The notes under the pieces were generated by a model. That model saw only the letters and a list, made by a program, of their open reading frames with translations, ran no database searches and was not told the origin of the DNA. A stretch of 64,000 bases of DNA, from contig JAFIGD010000015.1 of NCBI GenBank assembly GCA_020831625.1, forward strand, positions 27,778 through 91,777, read 5' to 3'. Below are positions 62,706 through 64,000 of the stretch, one piece after another (the stretch's first letter is position 1; each line of letters begins with the position of its first letter). The translations under genes were made by a program, and so were the position numbers. The stretch is from Verrucomicrobiota bacterium (GTDB taxonomy: Bacteria; Verrucomicrobiota; Kiritimatiellia; SS1-B-03-39; UBA6053).

Positions 62706-63896
62706 TCACATCCTCGCATCGAGATATTTGCCTTTTTCCTCGTGACTCAGTTCGGGGAGGAGGGTGAGGTACCAGTCGACGATGTCGGATTTGCGCCAGG
62801 GGGCGGGGCTTTGGCGGATTGCGGCGATGCCGGCCTCGAAGGCGTCGAGGGCTGCGGAATCAAAGTCGGGCTGGTTTTTGATGACTCCGAGGCTCTCAAA
62901 GCGGTCGAAGTCGAGGGTTTCGCTGCCCATGAAGAATTCTTCGTACGCTTTTTCGCCGGTGGTGTCGCTGGTGAAAAAATACACCGGCCATTTGCGGTGG
63001 GCAATGAGATCGGCGGCCCGGTCGCGGGCTTCGTCCTCGGTGGCGCATGGCACGGGTTCATAGCCATGACCCTCCAGAAAACGGATGGCGATGTCGGAGA
63101 ATTTGGTAAGTTCGAGTTCGCCGTCCTGATGAGGGAAGAAAATATCGAGGTTTTCGCCGAACACGGCCGACATCATGCAGAGTTCGCCGGACTCCTGCGG
63201 GGTGACAAAGTAGCGCTTCACATCGTTGGGCGCGGAGATGGGCTGACGTTTCATAAGCCGCTGATTGAAGCCGTGCAGGAGCGAGCCGTCGGAAAAGGCG
63301 ACATTGGCAAAGCGGGCCATGGAGACGGGGATGTTTGCCGATTCGCGGTGCAGGAATTTTTCCATAATGCGCTTGGAGCCGCCCATGAGATTCACCGGAT
63401 TCGCGGCCTTGTCGGTGGAGACCGCGAAATATTTTTGCGCGCCCATGTCTGCGGCCTGGCGGGCGGTTTTGATGGTGTTGAAGACATTCACCTCCAACAT
63501 GCGCATGAGGGTGTAGGGATCTTTCTCGCTGCGCACATGCTTGAGGGCGGAGAGATTGCAAACGATGTCGTAGGGGGCCTGGGATTCGAGGAAGGCGTCA
63601 AAATAGCGACTTCCGACATCGAGCGGGAGCGTCTGGAAATCGCCGCTGCCGTAGCCGAGGGTGCTACGGATGTCGCGCACCAGTTCGACCATGTTGTTTT
63701 CGCTGATATCGACCACATGCAGGGCGCGCGGATCGCGTTTGAAAAACTCGCGGGTGACCGCCTGGCCGATGGTGCCGGCTCCGCCGATCACGAGAATGCG
63801 GGAACCGCTAATCCGCTCGCGGAGGGCGGATTCGTGGGAGGAGACATCGCCGTCAAACAGCGGGTGAGAACGACCGATCGTAGATAGAATGTTCAT
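62706..63896 (-). CDS. NAD-dependent nucleotide-sugar epimerase/dehydratase (UDP-GlcNAc 4,6-dehydratase-like)
   Basis: 396 residues from the ATG at 63894-63896, the first start after the tandem repeats; an ATG at 63929 would read into them. The Rossmann motif is ILVIGGAGTIGQAV, and then DISENNMVELVRDIRST, IVCNLSALKHVRSEKDPY, FAVSTDKAANPVNLMGGSKRIMEKF and MARFANVAFSDGSLL, as in CapD/FlaA1-type (polysaccharide biosynthesis protein) dehydratases. The usual YxxxK motif is replaced by the MGGSKRIME version with a catalytic lysine. It probably makes a sugar nucleotide for surface polysaccharide; the pathway genes are outside the window. Confidence 0.8.
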   Translation of the reverse strand: MNILSTIGRSHPLFDGDVSSHESALRERISGSRILVIGGAGTIGQAVTREFFKRDPRALHVVDISENNMVELVRDIRSTLGYGSGDFQTLPLDVGSRYFDAFLESQAPYDIVCNLSALKHVRSEKDPYTLMRMLEVNVFNTIKTARQAADMGAQKYFAVSTDKAANPVNLMGGSKRIMEKFLHRESANIPVSMARFANVAFSDGSLLHGFNQRLMKRQPISAPNDVKRYFVTPQESGELCMMSAVFGENLDIFFPHQDGELELTKFSDIAIRFLEGHGYEPVPCATEDEARDRAADLIAHRKWPVYFFTSDTTGEKAYEEFFMGSETLDFDRFESLGVIKNQPDFDSAALDAFEAGIAAIRQSPAPWRKSDIVDWYLTLLPELSHEEKGKYLDARM

Positions 63897-63907
63897 GGGG
63901 TGTTTAG

Positions 63908-64000
63908 CAGGGGTTGCAGGGTTGCGCACTTCGTGCGCGCAGGGGTGCAGGGTTGCGCACTTCGTGCGCGCAGGGGTGCAGGGTTGCGCACTTCGTGCGC
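63908..64000. repeat. tandem 31-bp repeat at the window edge
   Basis: Three units of CAGGGGTGCAGGGTTGCGC... (first unit 32 bases because of one extra T) with a GCGCACTTCGTGCGC hairpin in each. The array continues past base 64000, so its length is unknown. It lies upstream of the dehydratase start codon. Confidence 0.85.

Noticed and set aside
63908..64000. CRISPR array
   Set aside because: The 31-bp units follow directly on each other with no unique spacers, and no cas genes are near.

Overview
The window looks like a chromosomal segment of a GC-rich, Gram-negative member of the Verrucomicrobiota. Four proteins end in a PEP-CTERM sorting tail, one 1249-residue protein matches the Verru_Chthon cassette protein A type, there are several LacI/XylR sugar regulators, a CxPxR sulfatase and many glycoside hydrolases, and outer-membrane functions (TonB-dependent receptor, lipid A-type acyltransferase) are present. 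No rRNA, CRISPR array, prophage or complete insertion sequence is visible. There is one tRNA gene, tRNA-Thr(CGT).

Layout. 1-9.7 kb: housekeeping and mixed genes: an M23 peptidase cut by the window edge, pdxH, an esterase, an O-methyltransferase, an OxyR with both redox cysteines, a DUF721/DciA protein, an M20 peptidase, a TauE-like permease, a VapBC pair and a DUF3592 membrane protein. Two 162-bp MITE-like elements with inverted ends lie at 3640 and 7885. 9.9-28.4 kb: carbohydrate genes (GH3, inositol-monophosphatase-like, two PEP-CTERM proteins, GH43 with a XylR-type regulator, the Verru_Chthon-like protein, an aldo/keto reductase, a sulfatase paired with a GH151-like putative fucosidase) and an amino-acid permease. 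28.4-33.6 kb: a response regulator, an acyltransferase, a TonB-dependent receptor divergent from birA with a BirA-type operator on its promoter, and an HTH/PTS-IIA protein. 33.7-46.2 kb: sugar catabolism (Gfo/Idh/MocA dehydrogenase, LacZ-like GH2, NagZ-like GH3, LacI, PEP-CTERM, FAD oxidoreductase, an internally deleted LacI and a solute-binding protein). 46.5-56.2 kb: a large PEP-CTERM protein, then a two-gene operon (PA14/toroid lipoprotein and a 1397-residue clan GH-A-like protein) facing its own LacI regulator. 56.2-62.7 kb: an accessory island of repeat mosaics separating small genes, all on the minus strand: DUF6883/DUF4926, a PIN/Phd toxin-antitoxin pair, a HepT/MntA remnant, a YiiX-like protease and a shortened DUF3800 gene. 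62.7-64 kb: a nucleotide-sugar dehydratase-like gene behind a 31-bp tandem array.

The carbohydrate genes fit uptake and stepwise breakdown of complex, partly sulfated polysaccharides, with regulators beside the enzymes they probably control.

The most unusual feature is a set of simple repeats with period 7 (CGTCAYT, GAGGTCA and GAACNNN types), seen between genes, next to PEP-CTERM genes and also in frame inside two coding sequences (48486-52679 and 59853-60530). Because 7 leaves remainder 1 on division by 3, an array gives the same repeating heptapeptide in every frame, and the CGTCAYT strand has no stop codon in any frame. Insertion in that orientation therefore leaves a reading frame open if its length is a multiple of three.
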